Assembly: GCF_009857135.1 (NCBI RefSeq)
Contig: NZ_CP047318.1
Span: 1,302,001 to 1,366,000 of the forward strand
Length of the DNA: 64,000 nucleotides
Source of the DNA: Streptomyces sp. HM190
Lineage (GTDB): Bacteria; Actinomycetota; Actinomycetes; Streptomycetales; Streptomycetaceae
Direction: 5' to 3'
In this document: one piece after another, positions 42,661 through 52,542 of the stretch
Layout of the letters: each line of letters begins with the position of its first letter
Position numbering within the stretch: position 1 is the first letter of the stretch
The notes under the pieces: model-generated
What the model saw: the letters and a program-made list of their open reading frames with translations, nothing else
Told to the model about the DNA's origin: nothing
Databases searched by the model: none
Program-made: the position numbers and the translations under genes

Positions 42661-42672
42661 GTCACATGTGAC
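42661..42672. promoter_or_regulatory. 12-bp palindrome upstream of the betaine operon (candidate operator)
   Basis: GTCACATGTGAC is a perfect palindrome, about 90 bp before the aldehyde dehydrogenase start and 13 bp upstream of a -10-like TAGAAC. No regulator gene is adjacent to bind it, so its role is open. Confidence 0.4.
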
Positions 42673-42762
42673 CGGTCGGCGTGCATAGAACGCGGCCTTC
42701 CGGTTAGGCGCTCAGCCGCAAGGGCGCCTGCAGCACGGCGCTGACCAGGAGGAACGAGAGAC

Positions 42763-44229
42763 ATGCCCGAACTTTTCATCGGCGGAGCGTGGCGTGGCGC
42801 GCTCGATGGGCGCACCCGTGAAATCCGCTGTCCCGCCGACGGCAGCCTGGTCGCCGTCGTCGACGAGGCCGGCCCCGAGGACACCGTGGAGGCGATCGCC
42901 GCCGCGCGCCGCGCCTTCGACGAGGGCCCGTGGCCCACCACGCCGGCCGCCGAGCGGGGCGCCCTGCTGCTGCGGGTCGCCGACCTGCTCGTACGCGACA
43001 AGGACGCGCTCGCCCGCGCCGAGTCGCTCGACACCGGCAAGCGGCTGGTGGAGAGCGAGTACGACATGGACGACATCGCGAACTGCTTCCGCTACTTCGC
43101 TCACGCGGCCACCGCCGAGACGGGCCGGGTCGTGGACACAGGGCGGGAGGGCGTCGACAGCCGGGTCGTGTACGAGCCGGTCGGGGTGTGCGCGCTGGTC
43201 ACCCCGTGGAACTATCCGCTCCTGCAGACGGCCTGGAAGGTCGCCCCGGCGCTCGCGGCGGGCAACACCTTCGTGCTGAAGCCCAGCGAGCTGACCCCGC
43301 ACACCGCGATCCATCTGATGCGGCTGCTGGAGGAGGCCGGGCTGCCGCCGGGCACGGCGAACCTGATCCTCGGCGCCGGTCCCGAGGCGGGCGCCCCGCT
43401 CTCCGAGCACCCGGACGTCGACCTCGTCTCGTTCACCGGCGGGCTCCAGACCGGTCGGCGGTTGATGGCCAACGCCGCCGCGAGCGTGAAGAAGGTCGCG
43501 CTGGAGCTCGGCGGCAAGAACCCGAACATCGTCTTCGCCGACGCCGACTTCGACGCCGCCGTCGACATGGCTCTCACTGCCGTCTTCCTGCACTCCGGCC
43601 AGGTGTGCTCCGCAGGCGCCCGGCTGCTCGTCGAGGACACGCTGCACGACCGGTTCGTCGACGAGCTCGTGCGCCGGGCGGAGCGGATCCGGCTGGGCGG
43701 CCCCTTCGACGAGCGGGCGCAGACAGGACCGCTGATCTCGGCGGCGCACCGCGCGAAGGTCGAGGAGTACGTCGCCAAGGGCCTCGCGGAGGGCGCGGTC
43801 CTGCGCTGCGGGGGTGAACGGCCGACGGGCGAGGCGTACGACCAGGGCTTCTACTATCTGCCGACCGTCCTGGACGAGTGTGCGAGCACGATGTCCGTCG
43901 TCCAGGACGAGTCGTTCGGGCCCGTGCTGACCGTGGAGCGGTTCAGCGACGAGGCGGAGGCCGTGCGGCTCGCCAACGACACGATCTACGGCCTGGCCGG
44001 CGCCGTCTGGACGACGGACGAGGCCAGGGCCCGGCGGGTGGCCGCCCGGCTACGGCTCGGCACGGTGTGGATCAACGACTACCACCCGTACGTCCCGCAG
44101 GCGGAGTGGGGCGGTTACAAGCAGTCCGGCTTCGGCCGTGAGCTGGGGCCCGCAGGGCTCGCCGAGTACCGCGAGGCGAAGCACATCTGGCGCAACACGG
44201 ATCCCGCACCGCAGGGCTGGTTCGCGTAA
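42763..44229 (+). CDS. betB: Aldehyde dehydrogenase, probably betaine-aldehyde dehydrogenase
   Basis: This 488-residue NAD(P)-dependent aldehyde dehydrogenase has PWNYP (148-152), cofactor lysine K173 in VLKPSE, FTGGLQTG, the general-base glutamate E248 in LELGG and nucleophile cysteine C282 in HSGQVCSAG. Its place as first gene before a permease and a choline-oxidase-type enzyme makes betaine aldehyde the most likely substrate, giving the osmoprotectant glycine betaine. The family also includes gamma-aminobutyraldehyde dehydrogenases, so specificity is inferred from context. The ATG has GAGAG just upstream and AGGAGG slightly further away. Confidence 0.85.
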   Translation: MPELFIGGAWRGALDGRTREIRCPADGSLVAVVDEAGPEDTVEAIAAARRAFDEGPWPTTPAAERGALLLRVADLLVRDKDALARAESLDTGKRLVESEYDMDDIANCFRYFAHAATAETGRVVDTGREGVDSRVVYEPVGVCALVTPWNYPLLQTAWKVAPALAAGNTFVLKPSELTPHTAIHLMRLLEEAGLPPGTANLILGAGPEAGAPLSEHPDVDLVSFTGGLQTGRRLMANAAASVKKVALELGGKNPNIVFADADFDAAVDMALTAVFLHSGQVCSAGARLLVEDTLHDRFVDELVRRAERIRLGGPFDERAQTGPLISAAHRAKVEEYVAKGLAEGAVLRCGGERPTGEAYDQGFYYLPTVLDECASTMSVVQDESFGPVLTVERFSDEAEAVRLANDTIYGLAGAVWTTDEARARRVAARLRLGTVWINDYHPYVPQAEWGGYKQSGFGRELGPAGLAEYREAKHIWRNTDPAPQGWFA

Positions 44230-44404
44230 CCCTCCTGTGAGGTACAGCAGTTGAGGCGCGGGACCTGATCCTTCTGCCGTTTCCTGCGGACGGCGGACGC
44301 GGTCCCCCTCCCCGCACGTGCCCACGGGCACCTCGTCCCGGCACCTCGTCCCGGCACCCGTGAGAGCCGCTCCCCCTTTCCCCGAGGCCACCAGGAGTCC
44401 GCTC

Positions 44405-46009
44405 ATGACGACCATCGAGCAACCGACCGGACCACAGAAACCGAACGACGACGCCGGACTCGCCGAGTTCGGCTACAAGCCCGAACTCAAGCGCACCCTC
44501 GGCAACTTCCACACCTTCGCCGCCGGGATCAGCTACATCTCGATCCTCACCGGCACCTTCCAGCTGTTCTACTTCGGCTACAGCAGCGGCGGGCCCGCCT
44601 ACTGGTGGTCGTGGCCCATGGTGTTCGTCGGCCAGTTCATGGTCGCGCTCTGCTTCGCCGAGCTGGCGGCGCGCTACCCGGTGGCGGGCTCCGTCTACAA
44701 CTGGTCGAAGAAGATAGGAAATCCGCATCTGGGCTGGCTCGCCGGCTGGATGATGCTGACCGCGTCGATCGTGTCGATCGCGGCGGTGTCGCTCGCCTAC
44801 CAGCTGACGCTGCCGCAGATCTCCGACGTGTTCCAGTTCGTCGGGGACGGCACCGGCACGTACGACGTGGCGACCAACGCCGTCATCCTGGCCGGGGTGC
44901 TGATCCTGTTCACCACGCTGGTGAACGCCTTCGGCGTGAAGCTGATGGCCACGATCAACACGGCGGGCGTGTTCATCGAGCTGATCGCCACCGTCGTGCT
45001 GATCGTCCTGTTCGCGGTGCACATCACGCGTGGCCCGCAGGTCGTGCTGGAGACGAACGGCACGGGCGAGGGGTACGGCGGCGCCGGGTACCTGGGCGCG
45101 TTCCTCGTGGCCTCGCTGGCGTCGGCCTACGTCATGTACGGCTTCGACACGGCCGCCTCGCTCGGCGAGGAGTCGCTGGACCCGTCGCGGAACGCGCCGC
45201 GCGCCATCATCCGGGCCATCGTCGCCTCCTTCGTCCTCGGCGGTCTGATCCTGCTGCTGGCGCTGATGAGCGTCTCCAGCCTGAAGGGCGAGAAGCTGTC
45301 CACGGACGGTCTGCAGTACGTGGTGCTCGACGTCCTCGGCCCGACAGCCGGCAAGGCGATGCTCTGGTGCGTGCTGATCGCGGTCACGGTGTGCGCGCTC
45401 GCCGTCCACACGGCGGCGATCCGCCTGGCCTTCGCGATGGCCCGCGACAACAACCTGCCCGCGTCCTCGCTGCTGGCCAAGGTCAGCCCGCGCTTCCAGA
45501 CCCCGGTCCTGCCCGCCGTGATCATCGGCGTGCTGGCCCTCTCGATCCTGGTCGTCAACATCCGCCAGCCGCAGATCTTCACCGTGGTGACCAGCATCGG
45601 CATCATCATGATCTACCTCGCCTACCTCGGCGTCACCGTGCCGATGCTGGTGGCCCGGCTGCGCGGGAAGTGGCAGCCGGCCGGTGACGGCAGGTTCTCC
45701 CTGGGCCGCTGGGGCGTCCTGGTCAACGCCCTGGCCGTCCTGTGGGGCGCCGGCATGACCCTCAACCTGATCTGGCCGCGGGCCTCCGTCTACAACGCGA
45801 CCGAGCCGTTCCACTGGTACCTGCGCTGGGGCGCGGTCCTCTTCGTCGGGCTCATCGCGGGCGGCGGCTTCGCCTACTACTGGTTCGTCCAGCGGCACAA
45901 GACCGGGGTGCTCGCCGAGCACGCGATGACGGCCCCCCGGACCGGCACCGAGCCGTCCGGCCCGACGACTCCCCCCGCCTCGCGCGTCGCCTCCCAGGCG
46001 GCCGACTGA
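44405..46009 (+). CDS. APC-superfamily permease, probably for choline or a related amine
   Basis: This 534-residue permease has about 12 membrane helices. The N-terminus has FGYKPELKRTLGNFHTFAAG followed by ISYISILTGTFQLFYFGYSS, then GPAYWWSWPMVFVGQFMVAL, CFAELAARYPVAGSVYNWSK and AFAMARDNNLPAS, the typical pattern of the amino-acid/choline (Hnm1/BAT-like) branch of APC transporters. It is flanked by betaine-aldehyde dehydrogenase and choline-oxidase-type genes, so choline uptake is the natural inference. ATG 44405 has AGGAG 7 nt upstream. The cytoplasmic tail is rich in T, P and S. Confidence 0.85.
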   Translation: MTTIEQPTGPQKPNDDAGLAEFGYKPELKRTLGNFHTFAAGISYISILTGTFQLFYFGYSSGGPAYWWSWPMVFVGQFMVALCFAELAARYPVAGSVYNWSKKIGNPHLGWLAGWMMLTASIVSIAAVSLAYQLTLPQISDVFQFVGDGTGTYDVATNAVILAGVLILFTTLVNAFGVKLMATINTAGVFIELIATVVLIVLFAVHITRGPQVVLETNGTGEGYGGAGYLGAFLVASLASAYVMYGFDTAASLGEESLDPSRNAPRAIIRAIVASFVLGGLILLLALMSVSSLKGEKLSTDGLQYVVLDVLGPTAGKAMLWCVLIAVTVCALAVHTAAIRLAFAMARDNNLPASSLLAKVSPRFQTPVLPAVIIGVLALSILVVNIRQPQIFTVVTSIGIIMIYLAYLGVTVPMLVARLRGKWQPAGDGRFSLGRWGVLVNALAVLWGAGMTLNLIWPRASVYNATEPFHWYLRWGAVLFVGLIAGGGFAYYWFVQRHKTGVLAEHAMTAPRTGTEPSGPTTPPASRVASQAAD

Positions 46010-46139
46010 CCGGACCCGGTCACGGAGGCACCGGGCCCTCGACGGGGCCCGGCCACCGGGACCGGGCACAGCACGCACCGCGCGGTCCCCCGGCGCCGAT
46101 CCGCCGGGGACGCATGCAACGCAAGGAGGACAACTCCCC

Positions 46140-47696
46140 ATGAGCGCAGAAGAGTTCGATTACGTCGTGGTCGGCGGCGGCACCGCGGGAAACGTGGTCG
46201 CGGCCCGGCTGTCCGAGGACCCGTCGGTCACCGTGTGCGTCCTGGAGGCGGGACCCAGTGACGTCGGCGACGACGCCGTCCTGAAGCTGGAGCGCTGGAT
46301 GGGCCTGCTGGAGTCCGGCTACGACTGGGACTACCCCGTCGAACCGCAGACCAGCGGCAACAGCTTCATGCGGCACGCCCGCGCCAAGGTCCTCGGCGGC
46401 TGCTCCTCCCACAACTCCTGCATCGCCTTCTGGGCCCCCGCGGAGGACCTGGACGACTGGGCGGCGGCCGGCTGCACGGGCTGGTCCGCGGCCGACCTCT
46501 TCCCGCTCTACCAGCGGCTCGAGAACAACGACGCCCCCGGTGACCACCACGGCCGCAGCGGCCCGGTCAAGCTCCGCACCCTGAAGAGCGACGACCCGTG
46601 CGGGACGGCCCTGCTGGAGGCGTGCGCCCAGGCCGGTATACCGACGACGCCCTTCAACTCCGGTACGACGGTGATCCGGGGCGCCAACTGGTTCCAGATC
46701 AACTCCGACGAGAACAACATCCGGCAGTCCTCCTCGGTGGCCTATCTACACCCGATCATGGGCAGGCGGCCCAACCTGGAGGTCCGCACGGGCGTCCGCG
46801 CGAAGAAGCTGGTGCTGGAGGGGCGGCGCTGCGTCGGCGCCGAGTACCTCGACCCGGACCAGATCCACACCCGTACCGTCCGGGCCCGGCGCGAGGTCAT
46901 CGTCTCCTGCGGGTCCATCGACACGCCGAAGCTCCTGATGCTCTCCGGCATCGGCCCCGCCGAGCACCTGCGCGAGGTGGGCGTGGACGTGGTCGTGGAC
47001 TCGGCGGGCGTCGGCGAGAACCTCCAGGACCACCCCGAGGGCGTCATCATGTGGGAGGCCGCGCAGCCGATGACCACCACGTCCAGCCAGTGGTGGGAGG
47101 CGGGCATCTTCTACGACACCGAGCCCGGTCTGGACCGCCCCGACCTGATGTTCCACTACGGGTCCGTGCCGTTCGACATGAACACCGCCCGGCACGGCTA
47201 CCCCACGGCCGAGAACGCGTTCTGCCTCACGCCGAACGTGACCCGGGCGAAGTCCCGCGGCACGGTGCGGCTGCGCACCCGCGACTACCGGGACAAGCCG
47301 AAGGTCGACCCGCGGTACTTCACCCACGAGCACGACGTGCGGGTGATGACGTACGGTCTGCGGCTGGCCCGGCGGATCGCCGCGCAGCCGGCGCTGAGCG
47401 GCTGGGCGGGGGCGGAACTGGCGCCGGGCCCCGACGTGCAGACCGACGACGAGCTGTTCGACTACATCCGCAAGACGCACAACACCGTCTACCACCCGGC
47501 CTGCACCGTGAAGATGGGCGCGGACGACGACCCCATGGCACCGCTGGACGCGCGGCTGCGGGTCAAGGGCGTCGAGGGGGTGCGGGTGGCCGACGGGTCG
47601 GTGATGCCGGACCTGGTGACGGTCAATCCGTGCATCACGACGATGATGATCGGCGAGAAGTGCGCGGACCTGCTGAAGGCCGACGCCGAGGGGTAG
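46140..47696 (+). CDS. codA: Choline-oxidase-type GMC oxidoreductase
   Basis: This 518-residue FAD enzyme opens with the Rossmann motif VVVGGGTAGNVVAARL. From memory it is closely similar to Arthrobacter globiformis choline oxidase. Equivalents of that enzyme's active-site residues are present in register: H91 (flavin-linking H99), S93 (S101), E300 (E312), H339 (H351), V450 (V464), H452 (H466), N496 (N510). This favours four-electron oxidation of choline to betaine with oxygen, rather than a membrane BetA dehydrogenase. ATG 46140 has AAGGAGG 10 nt upstream. It is the last gene of the betaine unit. Confidence 0.85.
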   Translation: MSAEEFDYVVVGGGTAGNVVAARLSEDPSVTVCVLEAGPSDVGDDAVLKLERWMGLLESGYDWDYPVEPQTSGNSFMRHARAKVLGGCSSHNSCIAFWAPAEDLDDWAAAGCTGWSAADLFPLYQRLENNDAPGDHHGRSGPVKLRTLKSDDPCGTALLEACAQAGIPTTPFNSGTTVIRGANWFQINSDENNIRQSSSVAYLHPIMGRRPNLEVRTGVRAKKLVLEGRRCVGAEYLDPDQIHTRTVRARREVIVSCGSIDTPKLLMLSGIGPAEHLREVGVDVVVDSAGVGENLQDHPEGVIMWEAAQPMTTTSSQWWEAGIFYDTEPGLDRPDLMFHYGSVPFDMNTARHGYPTAENAFCLTPNVTRAKSRGTVRLRTRDYRDKPKVDPRYFTHEHDVRVMTYGLRLARRIAAQPALSGWAGAELAPGPDVQTDDELFDYIRKTHNTVYHPACTVKMGADDDPMAPLDARLRVKGVEGVRVADGSVMPDLVTVNPCITTMMIGEKCADLLKADAEG

Positions 47697-47764
47697 CCGC
47701 CGGGGGCGCGGGGCGACCGCGCGTCCGTCGTGGCCGCCCACGCCGTTGCCCGCGCCCCGGTGAG

Positions 47765-47808
47765 GGGGCCGCGCCCCTCACCGGCGCCCCTCACCGGGGC
47801 GCGGCCCC
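47765..47808. terminator. Hairpin terminating the betaine operon, overlapping the end of the convergent SMC-like gene
   Basis: GGGGCCGCGCCCC pairs perfectly with GGGGCGCGGCCCC around an 18-nt loop. The right arm also encodes the last residues (GAAPR) and stop of the convergent gene, so it can act fully only on rightward transcripts. Confidence 0.75.
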
Positions 47809-50800
47809 TTCTCGGGCGGGGGTCGATGTCGGGCGCTTGTACATCCTCGTCGCGGTGATCTCGCTGTGCACCGCCTCTCCCGCCCGGGGCTGCTGCGGCA
47901 GTCCCGGGCGGAGGTGTTCCTCGACGCTGATGTACTTCAGGCCGGCGCGCAGGTCGGCGTCATTGCGGAGGCGGATGACCAGGGGGAACTCGGCCAGGGC
48001 GGTCGTGTCGAAGAGTCCGGTGGTGTAGAGGAGCTGGACGCCGAGGGCGTCCGACACGGCCCGCTGCAACTCCAGCAGGTAGGTCGCGTTGGCCCGGCCG
48101 ATGGGGTTGTCGAGGAAGAGGGTGCCGGCGTGGCGGTGCCTGTCGCGGCCCCGGTCGTTGCTGCGCAGCGCCGCCATGGTGCAGTACAGGGCGATGGCCG
48201 CGGTGAGCAGCTGGCCGCCGGAGAAGACGTCGCCCATCTGGCCCACGGGGACGCGCTCGGCGCGGAGCACGGCGTCGGGCTTGAGGATCTCGACGGCGAC
48301 CCCCTTGGGCTGGAGGGCGGCGCTGACGCCGCGCAGCAGCAGGGACATGCCGTCGCGCCGCATGTCGGAGTTCTTCTTCACGGCCGCGCGGGTCGCCTCG
48401 TCGATGACCTCGCCGAGTCGCTCGGTGAGCGTGGCCTGGTCGGGTTCCTCGAAGCGGATGCGGAGGAACTCCTGGCCGGACCACTCCCCCAGGCCCTCGG
48501 GAAGCCTGGACAGCCGCTGCGCCGAGCGCAGGGTGGCGAGCGCGGACTCCACGAGTCCCCGCAGCCGGTCCACGATCGAGTCGCGGTTGCGCTCCAGCTG
48601 GGCCAGCTCGTCGGTGAGGACCCGAAGCCGGGGCGCGAAGGCGTCCGCCCACTTCTGGGCGTGCTCGGGCAGCGCGGAGGCGGGCAGCTCACGGATCTGC
48701 TGGCGGGCCGGGGTGCGCACCTGCTCGTAGCGGGTGGAGTTGGCGTGCCGTACGAGGATGTCGCAGGCCTCGCGCACCGCGCCCTCGGCGGCGGAGAGGT
48801 CGGCGGCGCAGCCGCGCAGGGAGCGGCGGGCCTCGGCGGCGGCCTTGCGGGACTCCTCCAGGCCGCCCGGGTAGGGGTCGGGCTCCTCCTGGTCGTCGTC
48901 CGGGGTGTGGTCGCGCAGGAGGTCCCTGAGCAGGGCGGCCGTCTCGTCGAAGCCGCCGGCCGCGTCCTCGGCGGCGCGGTGGGCCGCCAGCAGCTCGGCG
49001 TGGGCCTCTCGCGCCTGGGCCAGCGCCTCGGTGCGGGAGGCGAGTTCGGTGGTGGCGGTGCGCAGCAGGGCCTGGGCGTGCTCGGCGTCGCGCGGGACCC
49101 TTTCCTCGGGCAGCTCGGTGTGGGTCTCGCCGTCCTCGGGGGCGTGCCGTTCGGCCTCGCCGCGCAGCCGTCCGAGCTGTTCGCTCGCGGTCGACATACG
49201 GGTCTCCAGGAGCTGCACCAGCTCCTCGGCACGGGCCGACGCGGCCTGCCGGGAGGGGCCGTCGGAGCCGTCGGGCGACTGCAGGAGCTGCTCGGCACGG
49301 TTGCGGACCTTGTTGCTGAGCCGGTCCAGTTCCGCGCGGGCGGCGCTCTCGTCGCTCTCGGCCCGGGCCTGTTCGGCGCGCAGGTCGGCGCCCACGCCGA
49401 CCTTCTCGTACACCTGGGAGGCCGCGCGGTAGGCCTCGCGGAGGGCCGCGAGGGGCTGCCTGGGCGTGTCGCTGTCCGCTTCGGGTACGTCGTCGGGGGC
49501 GCCCGCGATCTCCGCGCGTTCGGCGCGCAGCGCGCGTGCGGTGCGGCGGGCGTCGTCGGCGGCGCGCTGGGTGGCGCGGCGGTCCTCGTCGGCGGCGCGG
49601 GCCCGCTCCAGACACACCTGGGCGCGGGCCTCGGACTCGGCGGCCTCGTCGGCGAGTTCACGGAGCTTGGCCTGCCAGCCGGCGCGTTCCCGCAGCCGGA
49701 AGGCGAGTCCGGCGAGGGCGTCGGCGGCGCGCCGGGCCTTCTGCGCGGCCTCCTGCCGTTCGTCCCGCACCTGGGCGGCCTCGGCCGCCGCCTCCTCGGC
49801 CTCCGCCCGCACGGTCCGGGCCTCGGCGAGTTCCGCCTCGGCCTCCTCCGCGAACGCGCGGGTCTCCGCCGCCGACAGGGCCAGCTCGGTGAGCCGGCCC
49901 GCCGGGCAGCCGGTGCGCCAGGAGGCGAGCCGCGCCGCGAGCTCCCGGTCCTTGCCGAGCCGTGCCGCGAGCGCGCGGATCTCCTCGTCGCGCGCGGTCG
50001 CGCGGGCGCGCAGTGCCTGGCGCTCCTCGTCGGCGGCGCCCTCGTCGTGCATGGCCGGGTTCGGCGGGACGAGGAACACCTCGGACAGGGCGCCGTCGGC
50101 CGCGTCCAGGGGCGGTGTCGGCGCGAGCAGCGCGGCCGCCGTGCCGACGGCGACGGCGGACCGGGGGAGCAGGGCCGCGTCGCTCAGCGCCGCACGGGCG
50201 CGGACGTGGGAGTCGGGGTCGGTGATGATGACGCCGTCGACCAGCTCGGGGCGCGCGGCGAGCACGCGCGCGTGGTCGGCGGGGTCCACCGCCTGGGCGA
50301 GGTAGCGCCAGCCGGGCAGCGCGGGGATGCCGTGCTCGCCGAGGAACTCGACGGTGGCCAGGACGTCAGGGCCCGGCGGCAGCAGTCCGCCGTCGCCGAG
50401 GGCGCCGAGGATGCGGGAGTCGTCGGCCGCGGCGGTGCGCAGTTCGAAGAGGGTGCGCTCCGCGGAGGACACGTTCTCGTCGAGCAACTCACGCAGTTCG
50501 TCCGCGAAGCGGTCCAGTTCCTCGGGGGTGAGGGGGCCGTCGCCGGGGGAACCGGAGGCGTCTGCGCCGGGGCCGTCGGCGGCGCCGGCCGCCGGGCCCG
50601 TCCGCTGCGGCTGGGTGGACCTCTCGGTCGGGATGCCGCCGGGGCCGTCACCGGCGGCACGGGGTACGGGCACCCCGGCCCGGCTCCTGCGGGCGGCGCC
50701 CGGCAGGCTCAGCAGTTCGGCGAGGCGTTCCTCCGCCGCGAGGGCTTCCGCGGTGCGCCGTTCCCCGTCGTACGCGCGCTCGGCCGCGACGGCGGCGTCG

Positions 50801-52542
50801 GCCGCGCGGGCCGCGGTCAGCTCGGCGCGGGACTCGGCGGAGGCCGCCTCCCTGGCATGCTCGGAGGCGCGCCGTGCGGCCTCGCGGGCGGTGTCCCAGG
50901 CGGCGACGGCGGTCTTCTCGGCGTCACTCGCGGCGAGGGCGGCGCGGGCCGGGTCGGCGTCGGGCGCGCTGTCGTCGAGCCAGCCGGCCCGGACCGCCTC
51001 GGCGGTCTCCTGCTCGACCTCGGCGAGCCGCTGCTTCAGGTGTCCGATCTCGCTGCGGGCCCGCTGCGCCTCGGTGGCGGCGGCCGTGGAGTCCCGGTGG
51101 GCGGTCTCGCCGACCTCCTGCAGGGCCGCCGAGCGTTCCTCGCCCTCGTTGGCGAGGTTCTCGGCGCTCTGGGCGGCCGCGTGCAGGGCCCGTACGAGAT
51201 CGACGGCGGCCCTGGCGCGGGCGGCGAGCGCGGGGGCCGCGTCCCGCTCGGCCTCCTGGATCGCGACGGCCACGCGCGCGACGCGGTCGGCGGCGGCGCG
51301 GTGCCTGAGCACGGCCTCGGCGGCCTGCCAGGCGGAGTGCAGGGTGCGGGCGTCAGCCAGTTCCCGTTTCTGGGCGGCGGCGGACTTCTCGGCGGCGGCC
51401 AGCGCGAGCGAGGCGTGCCGGTAGGCGAGTTCGGCCGCGATCAGCGCGCTGCGCTCGCGTGCGCCCTCGGCGTGGGTGACCGCGTACGCGGCGGCCGTGA
51501 CCCGCTGGGCGAGATCGGTGCCCCTGACCCGTTCCCGGGTGGCCCGGGCGGAGAGCCGCCGGGCGAGGATGCGGGTCCGCCGCTCGGCGGCCGTGTGGAT
51601 GTCACGTGCCCGCGACCGTGCCTCTGCGGCCTCCACGATCCGGCCGAGGAGGTCCACGGAACCGGCGGTGAAGTCGCGTTCGGCGATCAGTTCGGCCCGG
51701 CGTCCGAGCTTGTTGCCGAAACCGCCGACGAGGTCGGCGAGCCCGTCGGTGTCCCGGGTGTCCGTGACCGCGCGGAGCAGCAGGTCGGTGAAGTCGGAGT
51801 CCTTCTTCACGGCGAAGAGGCCGGCTGCCTCGCCCTCGTCGGCGTTCATCTCCCGCTGGTAGCGGAAGAGTTCGGGGTCGAGTCCGAGGTCCGTCAGATG
51901 CTCGTTCCAGCGGTCGTGGATCTCCTCCCAGTGCACTTCGAGGTGCGGGTACGCCTTGCCCGCCTCGGTGAGGGCGTCCCGGAACCCCTTCATGGTCCGC
52001 CGCCGCCCCTGTGCGCCGGAGGCGCCCTCGACGGGCGGCCGTACGGCGGTGGACTCGGCGACGGGGAGGTTGTCGAGGCTGAGGCCGGGGCCGGGCCGGA
52101 AGGAGTACCAGGCCTCGGCGAACTTGCGGGGGTCGTTGGAGACCTGGCGTCCGCGCCACTCGCTCACCTTGCCCACGACGACGCACTCACCGGTGAGGGT
52201 GTGCTGCCACTCCAGCGCGACGTGCCCGCAGTCGTCGGCGAGCAGGAACTTGCGCAGCACGCCGGAGCTGGCGCCGCCGAGGGTGTTGCGGTGTCCCGGC
52301 AGCATCACCGAGAAGATCAGCTTGAGCAGGACCGACTTGCCGCCGCCGTTCTCCAGGAAGAGCACGCCCGCGGGCGCCGGCCGGCGGGGCGGCCCGGTCG
52401 GCTCCTCCTCGAAGAACTCCGCCTGCTGCGGCGCGGGGTCGGGCACGGGCTCGCCGACACCCCTCAGGTCCAGCACGGTGTCGGCGTAGCGCGCACCGGC
52501 CGGCCCGATGGAGTAGAGGCGGACCCGGGACAGCTCGTACAT
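47791..52542 (-). CDS. Large SMC-like ATPase (MukB/MksB/JetC-type candidate)
   Basis: This 1583-residue protein has split ATPase ends joined by very long coiled coils. Walker A is ENGGGKSVLL (G66-S70); the ABC signature is SGGQ at 1441-1444. Walker B is LFLDNPIG (D1478), with N1479 where SMC enzymes carry the catalytic glutamate. Alanine/glutamate/arginine-rich coils occupy about 280-640 and 880-1330, with a globular hinge-like region between (GIPALPGWRYLAQAVDPADH, GVIITDPDSHVRARAALSD). It is the third gene of a set with the 508- and 292-residue proteins upstream, the MukF-E-B/JetA-B-C order. ATG 52542 lacks a good ribosome-binding site. Confidence 0.8.
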   Translation of the reverse strand: MYELSRVRLYSIGPAGARYADTVLDLRGVGEPVPDPAPQQAEFFEEEPTGPPRRPAPAGVLFLENGGGKSVLLKLIFSVMLPGHRNTLGGASSGVLRKFLLADDCGHVALEWQHTLTGECVVVGKVSEWRGRQVSNDPRKFAEAWYSFRPGPGLSLDNLPVAESTAVRPPVEGASGAQGRRRTMKGFRDALTEAGKAYPHLEVHWEEIHDRWNEHLTDLGLDPELFRYQREMNADEGEAAGLFAVKKDSDFTDLLLRAVTDTRDTDGLADLVGGFGNKLGRRAELIAERDFTAGSVDLLGRIVEAAEARSRARDIHTAAERRTRILARRLSARATRERVRGTDLAQRVTAAAYAVTHAEGARERSALIAAELAYRHASLALAAAEKSAAAQKRELADARTLHSAWQAAEAVLRHRAAADRVARVAVAIQEAERDAAPALAARARAAVDLVRALHAAAQSAENLANEGEERSAALQEVGETAHRDSTAAATEAQRARSEIGHLKQRLAEVEQETAEAVRAGWLDDSAPDADPARAALAASDAEKTAVAAWDTAREAARRASEHAREAASAESRAELTAARAADAAVAAERAYDGERRTAEALAAEERLAELLSLPGAARRSRAGVPVPRAAGDGPGGIPTERSTQPQRTGPAAGAADGPGADASGSPGDGPLTPEELDRFADELRELLDENVSSAERTLFELRTAAADDSRILGALGDGGLLPPGPDVLATVEFLGEHGIPALPGWRYLAQAVDPADHARVLAARPELVDGVIITDPDSHVRARAALSDAALLPRSAVAVGTAAALLAPTPPLDAADGALSEVFLVPPNPAMHDEGAADEERQALRARATARDEEIRALAARLGKDRELAARLASWRTGCPAGRLTELALSAAETRAFAEEAEAELAEARTVRAEAEEAAAEAAQVRDERQEAAQKARRAADALAGLAFRLRERAGWQAKLRELADEAAESEARAQVCLERARAADEDRRATQRAADDARRTARALRAERAEIAGAPDDVPEADSDTPRQPLAALREAYRAASQVYEKVGVGADLRAEQARAESDESAARAELDRLSNKVRNRAEQLLQSPDGSDGPSRQAASARAEELVQLLETRMSTASEQLGRLRGEAERHAPEDGETHTELPEERVPRDAEHAQALLRTATTELASRTEALAQAREAHAELLAAHRAAEDAAGGFDETAALLRDLLRDHTPDDDQEEPDPYPGGLEESRKAAAEARRSLRGCAADLSAAEGAVREACDILVRHANSTRYEQVRTPARQQIRELPASALPEHAQKWADAFAPRLRVLTDELAQLERNRDSIVDRLRGLVESALATLRSAQRLSRLPEGLGEWSGQEFLRIRFEEPDQATLTERLGEVIDEATRAAVKKNSDMRRDGMSLLLRGVSAALQPKGVAVEILKPDAVLRAERVPVGQMGDVFSGGQLLTAAIALYCTMAALRSNDRGRDRHRHAGTLFLDNPIGRANATYLLELQRAVSDALGVQLLYTTGLFDTTALAEFPLVIRLRNDADLRAGLKYISVEEHLRPGLPQQPRAGEAVHSEITATRMYKRPTSTPAREGAAPR

